64,000 nt of DNA from JAUIAS01 sp030425395 (GTDB taxonomy: Bacteria > Pseudomonadota > Alphaproteobacteria > Rhodobacterales > Rhodobacteraceae), in the NCBI GenBank assembly GCA_043553855.1, contig CP121336.1, positions 682,001 to 746,000 on the forward strand. Direction: 5' to 3'. Positions 1 to 8,188 of the stretch are shown here, one piece after another. Every line of letters starts with the position of its first letter. Position 1 is the first letter of the stretch. The position numbers and the translations under genes were made by a program. Below the pieces are notes generated by a model that was given only the letters and a program-made list of their open reading frames with translations, made no database searches and was not told the origin of the DNA.

Positions 1-106
1 CTGCCCGCAGGGCAGCCGGGGGGCAGAGCCCCCCGCCCTCGTCAGGTGTGCGCCCGTCCGGTGTGCCCACATCCCTCCGCGGTCCGGGACCGGCCCGGAT
101 CCGCGC
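1..106. other. Non-coding start of window with GC-rich inverted repeat
   Basis: No gene is visible before the mutase stop codon. Positions 18-34 hold a perfect inverted repeat (six G, CAGAG, six C). The same kind of G-run/C-run hairpin accompanies the dispersed intergenic repeat at 23.9, 34.9 and 41.5 kb, so this may be half of such an element cut by the window edge, or a terminator for the leftward mutase gene. Confidence 0.5.
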
Positions 107-2236
107 TTACTTTCGTGCGGCGCGGATCAAGCCGAGGATATTCTCAGCCGCGTCCGGGATATTGGTGCCGGGGCCAAAGATCGCCTTTACACCGCTGTTG
201 AACAGGAACTCATAATCCTGCTGCGGGATGACGCCGCCGCAGATCACGATGATATCCCCCGCGCCCTGCGCCTTGAGTTCCTCGACCAGCTTCGGAGCCA
301 GCGTCTTGTGGCCTGCTGCCTGGCTGGAAATGCCGATCACGTGAACGTCATTGTCGATGGCGTCCTGCGCTGCTTCTTCAGGGGTCTGGAACAGCGGGCC
401 CACATCCACGTCAAACCCGATATCGGCAAAGGCCGTGGCGATCACCTTGGCCCCCCGGTCGTGACCGTCCTGCCCCATCTTGACCACCAGCATACGCGGG
501 CGGCGGCCATCCTCTTCGGCGAAATCCTCAACCGATTTCTGGATAGCGGCAAAGCCTTCGTCGCCCTCATAGGCCTTGCCATAGACCCCGGCCAATGTCT
601 TGACCTCGGCGCGGTGCCGTCCGAATTCCTTTTCCATGGCCATGCTGATCTCTCCTACGGATGCGCGGGCGCGGGCGGCTTCGACCGCCGCTTCCAGAAG
701 GTTCCCGCCCTCCTTGGCGCGGCGCGCCAGTTCATCAAGGGCCGCGGTGCAGGCGGCATCGTCACGCTCGGCGCGGATACGCTCCAGCCGCGCGATCTGG
801 GATTCGCGCACCTTGACGTTGTCCACATCTAGAATGTCGATCGGGTCTTCCTTGTCCTTGCGGTATTTGTTGACGCCGACGATGACTTCCTGGCCACGGT
901 CGATCATCGCCTGACGGGTGGCGGCGGTTTCCTCGATCCGCAGCTTGGGCATGCCCGATGCCACGGCCTTGGTCATGCCGCCCATTTCCTCGATCTCGCC
1001 GATCAGCTTCCACGCGTCCTCGGCCAACTGGTGGGTCAGGCTCTCGACGTAATAGGACCCGGCCAGCGGATCGACGACGTTGGTCACCCCGGTTTCTTCC
1101 TGGAGGATCAACTGCGTGTTGCGCGCAATCCGGGCACTGAAATCCGTGGGCAGCGCGATCGCTTCGTCCAAGGCGTTGGTGTGCAGAGACTGCGTGCCGC
1201 CCAGAACCGCGCTCATCGCTTCATAGGCGGTGCGGATGACGTTGTTGTAGGGGTCTTGTTCCTGCAACGATACGCCCGACGTCTGGCAATGCGTGCGCAG
1301 CATCAGGGACTTGGGGTTCTTGGGCTCGAACTCGGACATGATGCGGTGCCACAGCAGACGCGCCGCGCGCAGCTTGGCCGCCTCCATGAAGAAATTCATG
1401 CCGATGGCAAAAAAGAACGACAGACGGCCAGCGAACTTGTCCACGTCCATCCCGCGTTCCAGCGCCGAGCGCACGTATTCGCGCCCGTCCGCAAGGGTAA
1501 AGGCCAGCTCCTGCACAAGGTTCGCGCCGGCTTCCTGCATGTGGTAGCCGGAAATCGAGATCGAGTTGAACTTGGGCATCTCGCTGGAGGTGTACTCGAT
1601 GATATCCGCAATGATCCGCATCGAAGGTTCCGGCGGATAGATATAGGTGTTGCGGACCATGAATTCCTTGAGAATGTCGTTCTGGATGGTGCCTGCCAGA
1701 ACGCTTTTGTCGTGGCCCTGCTCTTCGCCGGTGACGATAAAGGACGCCAGGATCGGGATCACCGCGCCGTTCATCGTCATCGACACCGACACCTTGTCCA
1801 GCGGGATACCGTCAAACAGGATCTTCATATCCTCGACGCTGTCGATGGCGACACCGGCCTTGCCAACATCGCCCTCAACACGAGGGTGGTCGCTGTCATA
1901 GCCGCGGTGCGTGGCGAGATCGAAAGCCACCGACACGCCCTGCTGCCCCGCAGCCAGATTGCGGCGGTAGAAGGCGTTGGATTCTTCGGCGGTGGAAAAA
2001 CCCGCATATTGGCGGATGGTCCACGGGCGGCCCGCATACATCGTGGCCTTGACCCCGCGCACAAACGGGCCTTCGCCGGGGATCGTGCCCATGTGCGGCA
2101 GATCGGCGGTGTCCTCTTCGGTATAAAGCGGCTTTACCGGGATGCCTTCCAGCGTGTTCCAGGTCAGATCCTCGACAGGCTTGCCGCGCAGTTCCTTTTC
2201 CGCCAGCGCCCGCCAGTTTTCGGTTTTCGATGTCAT
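107..2236 (-). CDS. Methylmalonyl-CoA mutase
   Basis: This 709-residue enzyme isomerises (R)-methylmalonyl-CoA to succinyl-CoA with adenosylcobalamin, the last step of propionyl-CoA assimilation, in the cytoplasm. The N-terminal two thirds is the TIM-barrel mutase domain. The C-terminal B12-binding domain (about residues 579-709) carries the base-off DxHxxG motif as DGHDRG at 590-595. The length fits the single-polypeptide (ScpA/Mcm) form. The start has an AAGGAT ribosome-binding site. It lies leftward beside pccA and pccB, which supply its substrate; the gene for its chaperone MeaB is at 37.7 kb. No TTTGCAAA box was seen upstream, so control by the PccR-like regulator is not shown for this gene. 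Symbols scpA, mcm and bhbA are all in use for the family. Confidence 0.97.
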   Translation of the reverse strand: MTSKTENWRALAEKELRGKPVEDLTWNTLEGIPVKPLYTEEDTADLPHMGTIPGEGPFVRGVKATMYAGRPWTIRQYAGFSTAEESNAFYRRNLAAGQQGVSVAFDLATHRGYDSDHPRVEGDVGKAGVAIDSVEDMKILFDGIPLDKVSVSMTMNGAVIPILASFIVTGEEQGHDKSVLAGTIQNDILKEFMVRNTYIYPPEPSMRIIADIIEYTSSEMPKFNSISISGYHMQEAGANLVQELAFTLADGREYVRSALERGMDVDKFAGRLSFFFAIGMNFFMEAAKLRAARLLWHRIMSEFEPKNPKSLMLRTHCQTSGVSLQEQDPYNNVIRTAYEAMSAVLGGTQSLHTNALDEAIALPTDFSARIARNTQLILQEETGVTNVVDPLAGSYYVESLTHQLAEDAWKLIGEIEEMGGMTKAVASGMPKLRIEETAATRQAMIDRGQEVIVGVNKYRKDKEDPIDILDVDNVKVRESQIARLERIRAERDDAACTAALDELARRAKEGGNLLEAAVEAARARASVGEISMAMEKEFGRHRAEVKTLAGVYGKAYEGDEGFAAIQKSVEDFAEEDGRRPRMLVVKMGQDGHDRGAKVIATAFADIGFDVDVGPLFQTPEEAAQDAIDNDVHVIGISSQAAGHKTLAPKLVEELKAQGAGDIIVICGGVIPQQDYEFLFNSGVKAIFGPGTNIPDAAENILGLIRAARK

Positions 2237-2434
2237 ATCGTAATCCTTTTGTCCGTCATTGATCCGGCGGCGGCGGCATCGCCGCGCCGAAAGTGTTTGG
2301 GTTCGTGACCGGCTGCAGGGATGGCTTGCACCCTGCCCTGCGCCGGGTCAAAATCAATAAATCGACCATCCGTCGCCGCGTGACACTTCGCCTCCGGGCT
2401 CGCCGCGCCTATATGGAACGGTGAAGGAGACACA

Positions 2435-2905
2435 ATGACACGATTGCTTGCCCTGCTTGCTGCTCTGCTGACCGGGGTCGCGGCCACCGCCGCGCCCGCG
2501 GCGTCATCCGAAACCGACGGTGCCGCTGACGCTGAAATACCGCTGTTCCGCCCCGCCGGGGATGACAATCTGGAGACATTCCACTGGACGCACCGTCCGG
2601 TGATCGTTTTTGCCGACAGCCCCAATGATCCCGCCTTTATAGAACAGATGGAGATGCTGCTGGAGCGTTCGGACGAATTGGTCCTGCGTGATGTCGTGGT
2701 CCTGACCGACACCAGCCCCGCCGACCGCTCGCCGCTGCGCCAAAAGCTGCGCCCGCGCGGGTTCATGCTGGTGATCGCCGGCAAGGACGGCCAGATTTCC
2801 TTGCGCAAGCCATTCCCATGGAGCGTGCGAGAAATTTCCCGCACCATCGACAAGATGCCCATCCGGCAACGCGAAATCCGCGAACGAACAAGCGCCGACC
2901 CATGA
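2435..2905 (+). CDS. Secreted DUF4174-like protein
   Basis: A 156-residue protein with an N-terminal signal peptide (hydrophobic residues about 4-18, then an Ala-rich cleavage region) and a compact domain of thioredoxin-like appearance. This resembles DUF4174 proteins, which are predicted exported proteins of unknown function. The stretch about residues 47-120 (HRPVIVFADS, then VLTDTSP, then GFMLVIAGKDG) fits that family. No CxxC is present, so a redox role is unlikely. The ATG is preceded by GAAGGAG at good spacing. It is divergent from the mutase gene. The family call is from pattern memory; function is unknown. Confidence 0.75.
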   Translation: MTRLLALLAALLTGVAATAAPAASSETDGAADAEIPLFRPAGDDNLETFHWTHRPVIVFADSPNDPAFIEQMEMLLERSDELVLRDVVVLTDTSPADRSPLRQKLRPRGFMLVIAGKDGQISLRKPFPWSVREISRTIDKMPIRQREIRERTSADP

Positions 2906-3001
2906 TCACCCCCCGAGCCGATGCCAACATTGCGCAGGGCGCTTCTTTGCCAAATATTACGGCTAGCGTCGTTAACCAAGGCACGTTTCTGAGGAATGAC
3001 C

Positions 3002-3067
3002 ATGACAACCACGCCTAAATCCCCTGCGCCGATTGCTGGCCAAACGGGTCCGCGTCCGGGCTACTGA
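3002..3067 (+). CDS. Possible 21-residue peptide
   Basis: A short frame encodes 21 residues beginning MTTTPKSPAP and ending GPRPGY. It has a strong ribosome-binding site, GAGGA at 2991-2995, six bases before the ATG; an in-frame ATG at 2996 sits too close to it. Its 3' two thirds overlaps the last codons of the leftward gene at 3015-3308. It is rich in Pro, Gly and Thr, with no membrane segment. It may be a real micro-peptide or chance; only the ribosome-binding site supports it. Confidence 0.35.
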   Translation: MTTTPKSPAPIAGQTGPRPGY

Positions 3068-3308
3068 CCTGCGGCACCGGCTGTTTGGCCGGTGCGGTCT
3101 CTGACATATTTGCCGTGTAGAGCCGTCTGACGGACGCGGATATCTCGGCGCGCAGCGCCGTGAGCGCGTCATCCTGACGGATCAGCCTCAAGCGTTCTGC
3201 ATCGCGGCGGTTGCTCCATCCATTAACCATCCAGCCCGCAGCCACCACAGATCCTGCGATGCCTGCTTGCCAGATCTGGACAGGGATGCCAGCAACCTCC
3301 GCGACCAT
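3015..3308 (-). CDS. Small single-membrane-span protein downstream of pccA
   Basis: This 97-residue protein starts four bases after the pccA stop codon, so it is almost certainly co-transcribed. Residues about 10-30 form one hydrophobic segment (IWQAGIAGSVVAAGWMVNGW). A charged, probably helical stretch follows (RRDAERLRLIRQDDALTALRAEI), then a Pro/Ser-rich tail. I do not recognise a named family. Position suggests an accessory gene carried with the propionyl-CoA carboxylase operon, but no enzymatic motif is visible. Confidence 0.65.
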   Translation of the reverse strand: MVAEVAGIPVQIWQAGIAGSVVAAGWMVNGWSNRRDAERLRLIRQDDALTALRAEISASVRRLYTANMSETAPAKQPVPQVSSPDADPFGQQSAQGI

Positions 3309-3312
3309 CAGA

Positions 3313-5358
3313 TCATTCGAATTCCATGATCACGTCGTCCACCGCGAGGCTGTCGCCTGCGGCCGCGTTGATCTTGGACACGATGCCCTTCTTTTCGGCG
3401 CGCAGGATGTTTTCCATCTTCATCGCCTCGACCGTGCACAGCGCCTGACCTTCCTGGACCTCCTGACCGACTTCCACATCGACCTTCACGATCAGGCCGG
3501 GCATCGGGCAAAGCAGCATCTTGGAAGTATCGGGCGGCAACTTTTCCGGCATCAGTTCGGCCAGTTCGGCCTGACGCGGTGTGCGGACATGGACCTTGAT
3601 ATCCGCGCCACGGGTGCGCACCCGGAAACCGCCGGGGATCTTGCCGATCTTGAGAACCAGAGGCGCGCCATCCACGTCAAGCGTGGCAAGCGGCTGACCG
3701 GGGGTCCAGTCACTGGTCACACGCAGATCGCTGCCATCTGAGAAGCGCACGTTCGCCCCGTCGTGATCGGCGTCGATGGTGACTTCGTGGCGGACGCCCT
3801 GCAGCGTCACCACCCAATCGGTGCCAACCTTGCGTTCGTGGTTGTCCATGCGGCCCGAAACGCGCGCCCGGCGGATTTCACCCACCCGGTGCATCGCCGC
3901 ACAAGCGGCCGCAACCCGGCGCAGATCGCCTTCGGGCAGGCTGACACCGTTAAAGCCGTCGGGGTATTGTTCTTCGATAAAGGCGGTTGTCATTTCACCC
4001 GCGATAAAGATCGGGTGATCCATCACCGCCGACAGGAACGGCAGGTTGTGGCCGATGCCTTCGACTTCAAAGCTGTCGAGCGCCACGCGCATCGCCTCGA
4101 TCGCGGCCTCACGGGTCGGGGCCCATGTGCACAGCTTGGCGATCATCGGGTCATAATACATGCTGATTTCGCCGCCTTCATAGACGCCGGTATCGTTGCG
4201 CACGGCGCAGGCACCGGACGGCGCATCGCCTTGCCATTTGTCATTGTCCAGAAGCGGCCCGGCGGCCACCTCTTCTGGCGGACGATAACGGGTCAGACGA
4301 CCAATCGACGGCAGGAAGCCGCGATAGGGGTCTTCGGCATAAAGACGGTTTTCAATGGCCCAGCCGTTCAGCTTCACATCGTCCTGCGTGATCGTCAGCG
4401 GTTCGCCATTGGCAACGCGGATCATCTGTTCGACAAGATCGACACCGGTGATCAGCTCGGTCACCGGATGCTCCACCTGAAGACGGGTGTTCATTTCCAG
4501 AAAGTAGAAATTCTTTTCGCCGTCCACAATGAATTCCACCGTGCCCGCGCTGGCATATCCAACGGCCTTGGCAAGCGCCACGGCCTGTTCACCCATCGCG
4601 CGGCGGGTATCCTCGTCAAGGAAGGGCGACGGAGCCTCTTCGACAACTTTCTGGTTGCGGCGCTGGATCGAACATTCGCGTTCGCCCAGATAGACGCCGT
4701 TGCCATGCGCATCGCACAGAACCTGAATTTCGATGTGGCGTGGCTGGGTCACGAATTTCTCGATAAAGATCCGGTCATCCCCGAAGGAATTTGCCGCTTC
4801 GTTCTTGGACGACTGGAAACCCTCGCGCGCTTCCTGATCGTTCCAGGCAATGCGCATCCCCTTGCCGCCGCCACCGGCCGATGCCTTGATCATCACCGGA
4901 TAGCCGACCTCGTTACTGATCTTGACCGCATCTTCCGCGTCCTCGATCAACCCCATGTAACCCGGCACGGTGCTGACCTGGGCTTCCTGAGCGATTTTCT
5001 TGGACGTGATCTTGTCGCCCATCGCCTCGATCGCGCCCTTGGGGGGGCCGACGAATGCGACGCCCGCGTCTTCCAGCGCCTCGGCGAATTTGCTGTTCTC
5101 GGACAGGAACCCGTATCCGGGATGAACCGCTTCGGCACCTGTCTGCTTGATCGCCTCCATCACCTTGTCGATGACGATATACGACTGGTTCGCAGGTGGC
5201 GGGCCGATGTGAACCGCTTCGTCAGCCATCTGAACATGCAGGGCCTGCTTGTCCGCGTCAGAATAGATCGCCACGGTGGCAATCCCCATCTTGCGGGCCG
5301 TCTTGATGACGCGGCAGGCGATTTCGCCCCGGTTCGCGATCAGGATCTTCTTGAACAT
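3313..5358 (-). CDS. pccA: Propionyl-CoA carboxylase alpha subunit (biotin carboxylase/biotin carrier)
   Basis: A 681-residue subunit that carboxylates its biotin with ATP and bicarbonate, then passes the carboxyl group to PccB, making methylmalonyl-CoA. Domains in order: biotin carboxylase N-domain (residues 1-110), ATP-grasp with the glycine loop GGGGKGM at 162-168, biotin carboxylase C-domain, a linking domain, and a C-terminal biotinyl domain with EAMKMEN whose lysine (about residue 647) is biotinylated. The start chosen is the ATG at 5358, giving the usual MFKKILIANRGEIA opening behind AAAGGA; a longer frame to 5397 adds a non-homologous leader. It is transcribed leftward with the 97-residue gene. 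Confidence 0.97.
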   Translation of the reverse strand: MFKKILIANRGEIACRVIKTARKMGIATVAIYSDADKQALHVQMADEAVHIGPPPANQSYIVIDKVMEAIKQTGAEAVHPGYGFLSENSKFAEALEDAGVAFVGPPKGAIEAMGDKITSKKIAQEAQVSTVPGYMGLIEDAEDAVKISNEVGYPVMIKASAGGGGKGMRIAWNDQEAREGFQSSKNEAANSFGDDRIFIEKFVTQPRHIEIQVLCDAHGNGVYLGERECSIQRRNQKVVEEAPSPFLDEDTRRAMGEQAVALAKAVGYASAGTVEFIVDGEKNFYFLEMNTRLQVEHPVTELITGVDLVEQMIRVANGEPLTITQDDVKLNGWAIENRLYAEDPYRGFLPSIGRLTRYRPPEEVAAGPLLDNDKWQGDAPSGACAVRNDTGVYEGGEISMYYDPMIAKLCTWAPTREAAIEAMRVALDSFEVEGIGHNLPFLSAVMDHPIFIAGEMTTAFIEEQYPDGFNGVSLPEGDLRRVAAACAAMHRVGEIRRARVSGRMDNHERKVGTDWVVTLQGVRHEVTIDADHDGANVRFSDGSDLRVTSDWTPGQPLATLDVDGAPLVLKIGKIPGGFRVRTRGADIKVHVRTPRQAELAELMPEKLPPDTSKMLLCPMPGLIVKVDVEVGQEVQEGQALCTVEAMKMENILRAEKKGIVSKINAAAGDSLAVDDVIMEFE

Positions 5359-5478
5359 GGATGGTCCTTTGTCTGGGAGAAAGTGGAACACGACCAAGGG
5401 CGCAGGCCGTATCCGGCGCGCGCCCTTTGCCGCGATGAAGCGGAGCCGATCCGGCAGACGCCGAAGCGCCCGTTCCGA

Positions 5479-5682
5479 TCAGCAGCGATTGGGGTGTTGT
5501 TTGCAGTAGATGACGTTGCCAGCGGCACCGACAGCCGCCCCTGTGACAAGATCACCGTTGAATACGGCCGCGGCACCTGCGCCAGCGCCCGCACCGAAAA
5601 GGGCCTGTTCGCCGGGCGTGTCGCCGCAAGCCGAAAGTCCTGCGACGAGAGCCGCCGCAATGACAAGTCTGGAACGGAACAT
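5479..5682 (-). CDS. Small glycine-rich lipoprotein
   Basis: A 67-residue predicted lipoprotein. The signal peptide ends in lipobox LSAC, with Cys19 as the lipidated residue. The mature part contains alternating Gly/Ala segments typical of short glycine-zipper outer-membrane lipoproteins, and ends in a Cys-containing hydrophilic tail. It is upstream of pccA on the same strand, with about 120 bases between them. Function unknown; the class call rests on the lipobox and composition. Confidence 0.75.
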   Translation of the reverse strand: MFRSRLVIAAALVAGLSACGDTPGEQALFGAGAGAGAAAVFNGDLVTGAAVGAAGNVIYCKQHPNRC

Positions 5683-6057
5683 GATGCGTTCTCCCTCTGT
5701 CCGGTCAGGTTTACACCCACAGACGTTGGGCCGCTCAGCCGATCATTCAAGGATCGCGCGGCATCCCGCGAAAAATGCGCGGAAGACCGCCGAAAGCATT
5801 GATTTTCTTTGGAAAAAATAAAAAATCCGGGCGCGCGGGACGTTGCCCCGACACGCCCGGAAAGGGTAAGGGTACGGATCAGACCCGGCAGGTGCGAGAC
5901 TACGGGCCAAGGCATATCTGCCACCTCAACGGTGACACGCTGCGCGGCCCGATCCAAGCGCGAACCCCGCGCCACGGCAGACTGCGCGAGCATATGCCGA
6001 AATCGCGATCCCGCGTGCAGAATTCCGCCGATCCGGGGCGCGTATGTGCGGGCCGGT
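5683..6057. other. Intergenic stretch, no convincing gene
   Basis: This 375-base gap between two leftward genes holds one clear feature, the minus-strand terminator at 5811-5862. A leftward open frame overlapping the end of the gene at 6058 runs straight through that hairpin without stopping, and was not accepted as a gene. Confidence 0.5.
5811..5862 (-). terminator. Rho-independent terminator for the 6.0-6.6 kb genes
   Basis: CCGGGCG at 5827-5833 pairs with CGCCCGG at 5854-5860. Read on the minus strand the hairpin is followed by a T-rich run (TTTTTTATTTTTT). It lies about 195 bases after the stop of the leftward gene at 6058, so it probably ends that transcript. Confidence 0.7.
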
Positions 6058-6408
6058 TCAGTCATCGCCAAACACTTCGGGAAAGTTCACGCGCGCCACG
6101 TTTACGTCGATGCGCAGCAATGCGTCATAGCTTTCGGGATCGAACGGGTCATCTACGGCAACGACCTCGCGACCGAACAGCCAGCTCAGCCGCCCGGCAT
6201 CGAGATTGCCCCGTTCAAAGGGTTCATCCCCGAAATGGTCCCACAACGCCTGCATGAAACCGGCATCCGCGCGCCGGTCGGGCGGGCGCCGGTCGGCAAA
6301 GCGTTCGCGACGGGTAATCGGGGTGATTCCACGCGGATTGGCACGCCGGATGGTGAATTGGAAATCCGTCCCGGGAAGCCGCGACGGGAAACCGCGATGC
6401 TTCAGCAT
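6058..6408 (-). CDS. Hypothetical acidic/arginine-rich protein
   Basis: A 116-residue cytoplasmic-looking protein. The ATG at 6408 is preferred over one at 6429 because GGAGGT lies six bases before it. The N-terminal half is arginine-rich (RRERFADRRPPDRR) and the C-terminal half acidic, ending VFGDD. No signal peptide, membrane segment or known motif was recognised. It follows the small lipoprotein gene by about 70 bases and probably shares its transcript. Function unknown. Confidence 0.6.
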   Translation of the reverse strand: MLKHRGFPSRLPGTDFQFTIRRANPRGITPITRRERFADRRPPDRRADAGFMQALWDHFGDEPFERGNLDAGRLSWLFGREVVAVDDPFDPESYDALLRIDVNVARVNFPEVFGDD

Positions 6409-6480
6409 GGCTGCACCTCCGTTATGCAAAGGCGGTGCAGGGGATGCAGGGCAGACCGCACGGCCCGCCCTGCAACAATC

Positions 6481-6630
6481 TTACTTGTATTTGCCGGTAT
6501 AGACCGGCTCGACCGAGATCGGCTCGGGTTCAATGACCACGTATTCTTCCTGCGCGGGCTGACCGCCGCCGCATGCCGCGACGGTGACCACGAAGCCGAG
6601 CAGGGTGATGAACTTGATGCTCTTCGACAT
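6481..6630 (-). CDS. Very small lipoprotein (49 residues)
   Basis: The ATG at 6630 has a good ribosome-binding site (CAGGAG). The product opens MSKSIKFITLLGFVVTVAAC, a signal peptide with lipobox VAAC, followed by a Gly-rich spacer, a Glu/Pro-rich segment and a basic end. The mature protein is only about 30 residues. Small lipoproteins of this type occur in Rhodobacterales; I know of no function. It probably forms an operon with the gene at 6058-6408. Confidence 0.7.
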   Translation of the reverse strand: MSKSIKFITLLGFVVTVAACGGGQPAQEEYVVIEPEPISVEPVYTGKYK

Positions 6631-6844
6631 CCTTGACTCCTGACGTTTGTGATTGGCCGGACCGGATGTTGCGACCGGGCCGTCCCCCACCTCAATGCGC
6701 CGCGCGCGACTGCCCGCAGCGCCAGCATGATACAGGATTCAGCATGGGAAAGATACGCAAACCCCCGCACAGCGGTTGGTTGTGACGCCAAAGTCGCAAT
6801 CGGGCAATCACCTTTACTGTGTTCCGCAAGATGTTGTGTTTGCA

Positions 6845-7291
6845 TTAGAAAGCCTCCCAGATACAGACATCGTCTTCGACGCGAAAGACATCGAAAAACT
6901 GGGTTGCCTCGGCATTGGACTGCCCGAAAGGCACCGGCCGATCCGACAGCGACACAACAACACGATCGGGTGTCAGGCCATGTTCGGCTATGTAGGGAAC
7001 CGCGAATTCCTTACACAGAACCTCCATATCCGTATTGGCGGCCTCACTGCTGACAGTGCCGGTTTCACGCGCGATTGCGGGTGCCAGAAACCGCAGCCGC
7101 AGCCAAAGCGCGCCGGGGGCGGTATCCTCGATCACCTCAATCAGCGACACGTCCTGCCCGGATGGCAACGATGGGCCACCAGCGGCCAGCGCAGGCCCTG
7201 TCAGCCCAAGTGCGACCATGACAGGAATAATCCTCAAGCCACCCCGGCCCCGTTTGTCGCGGGCTCCTCCCGCCGGGGTGACTTGTCGCAT
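6845..7291 (-). CDS. Secreted DUF6497-like protein
   Basis: The mature region (LPSGQDVSLIEVIEDTAPG, then VVVSLSDRPVPFG, and the end DDVCIWEAF) resembles small exported Rhodobacterales proteins annotated DUF6497, of unknown function. A hydrophobic signal segment (IIPVMVALGLTGPALAAG) precedes it. The start is uncertain: the ATG at 7291 is listed, a TTG at 7237 would place the signal peptide at the N-terminus, and an ATG at 7450 overlaps the upstream stop as ATGA but adds an implausible Arg/Cys/His-rich leader. A perfect inverted repeat (GCATGCC, three bases, GGCATGC) covers 7288-7304. Confidence 0.65.
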   Translation of the reverse strand: MRQVTPAGGARDKRGRGGLRIIPVMVALGLTGPALAAGGPSLPSGQDVSLIEVIEDTAPGALWLRLRFLAPAIARETGTVSSEAANTDMEVLCKEFAVPYIAEHGLTPDRVVVSLSDRPVPFGQSNAEATQFFDVFRVEDDVCIWEAF

Positions 7292-7446
7292 GCCCGAGGC
7301 ATGCGGAGTGGGCGATGCAGCGCAAGCGCCAGCGTGCCCGTTCCGGGTTGCGTGCAAATCACCACAAGGGCGACGCAACGTCAACCTGTTTGACGCAGGT
7401 CCGTCCCACAGCGCGGCCAATGCCACCTTGAGGGCGTGTCCCAAGC

Positions 7447-7845
7447 TCATGGCGCGTCCGCCTCATGGGTGGAAAACTCCGCCGGGCTGATGATCTCGAT
7501 CAGCTCCAGATCGTCGGAATGGCGCACCTCCCGGTGTTTGATACCGGGCGGTTGCAAGACGCAGGATCCTTCGCGCAGGATCTGTTCGCCCTGCCCTTCG
7601 TATTCAAAGACAACCCACCCCTTTGTGACATAGACCATCTGGAAATCCAGATCGTGGGTGTGCCAGACCGCCGGGCTTTCCATGCCCGGAACGGCGCGGA
7701 TGACATGGGCTCCATAGGCACCGCCGGTGGCAGCACGAATGCCCAGATCGCGATATTCGAAAAACGGACGCAGGCCCGCTCCGGCAAACTTGCCATCGTC
7801 GGCATGGGAAATGCAGAACGCCTGATTTTTCCACAATTGTGTCAT
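7447..7845 (-). CDS. Cupin-domain protein
   Basis: A 132-residue single-domain cupin. The metal-binding cupin motif 1 is recognisable as H-T-H-D near residues 62-65 with a glutamate further on (VVFEYEGQGE), and cupin motif 2 as PPGIKHREVRHSDD. The ATG at 7845 is chosen because GGGAGG lies before it. The substrate cannot be read from sequence; small cupins include sugar isomerases, dioxygenases and binding proteins. It starts one base after the upstream 112-residue gene and belongs to the leftward run beginning at pccB. Confidence 0.8.
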   Translation of the reverse strand: MTQLWKNQAFCISHADDGKFAGAGLRPFFEYRDLGIRAATGGAYGAHVIRAVPGMESPAVWHTHDLDFQMVYVTKGWVVFEYEGQGEQILREGSCVLQPPGIKHREVRHSDDLELIEIISPAEFSTHEADAP

Positions 7846-7846
7846 C

Positions 7847-8185
7847 TCAATACGCCTCCCCCGCGTGCCGCACCCAACGCGCCCGATTGGCCGGTGCCTC
7901 AAGCACCGCCGCAATCAAGCCCCCCGTGCCGGCAGGCGCATTCCCGGTCACGCGACCGCCTGCCGTAACTGTCATATGATCAGGGCCATCAGACACCCGA
8001 ACCACGGGGGAAAACCCCCGCAAATTGCGCAAGGCCCGCCACATATCCTGACGCACCTGATGGGCCAGCCTGCGCGCATTGGCGCGCGGCAGGACCGTTT
8101 CCGCCATCACATCAAATCGTGGCGGAAGGTGCCGCGAAAGCGTCAGAACGCCGCCCTCGCGCAGGATATGCCAGCGGTCAGCCAT
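7847..8185 (-). CDS. Conserved-looking hypothetical protein after pccB
   Basis: A 112-residue protein rich in Arg and hydrophobic residues, without signal peptide or membrane span. It begins three bases after the pccB stop and is followed one base later by the cupin gene, so pccB, this gene, the cupin and perhaps the DUF6497-like gene form one transcript. No known motif was recognised. Tight packing argues that it is translated, but a link to propionyl-CoA metabolism is only positional. Confidence 0.65.
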   Translation of the reverse strand: MADRWHILREGGVLTLSRHLPPRFDVMAETVLPRANARRLAHQVRQDMWRALRNLRGFSPVVRVSDGPDHMTVTAGGRVTGNAPAGTGGLIAAVLEAPANRARWVRHAGEAY

Positions 8186-8188
8186 GGA

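Noticed and set aside
1031..2308. Long plus-strand open frame over the mutase gene
   Set aside because: Antisense shadow of a clearly recognised gene in high-GC DNA; Arg/His/Gln-rich composition and no family resemblance.
3763..5802. 679-codon plus-strand frame opposite pccA
   Set aside because: Mirror frame of pccA with biased composition and no motif; long antisense frames are expected at this GC content.
5811..6065. Minus-strand frame starting inside the end of the 116-residue gene
   Set aside because: The ATG overlap looked like coupling, but the frame continues through a good terminator hairpin and the product becomes Arg/Ser-rich.
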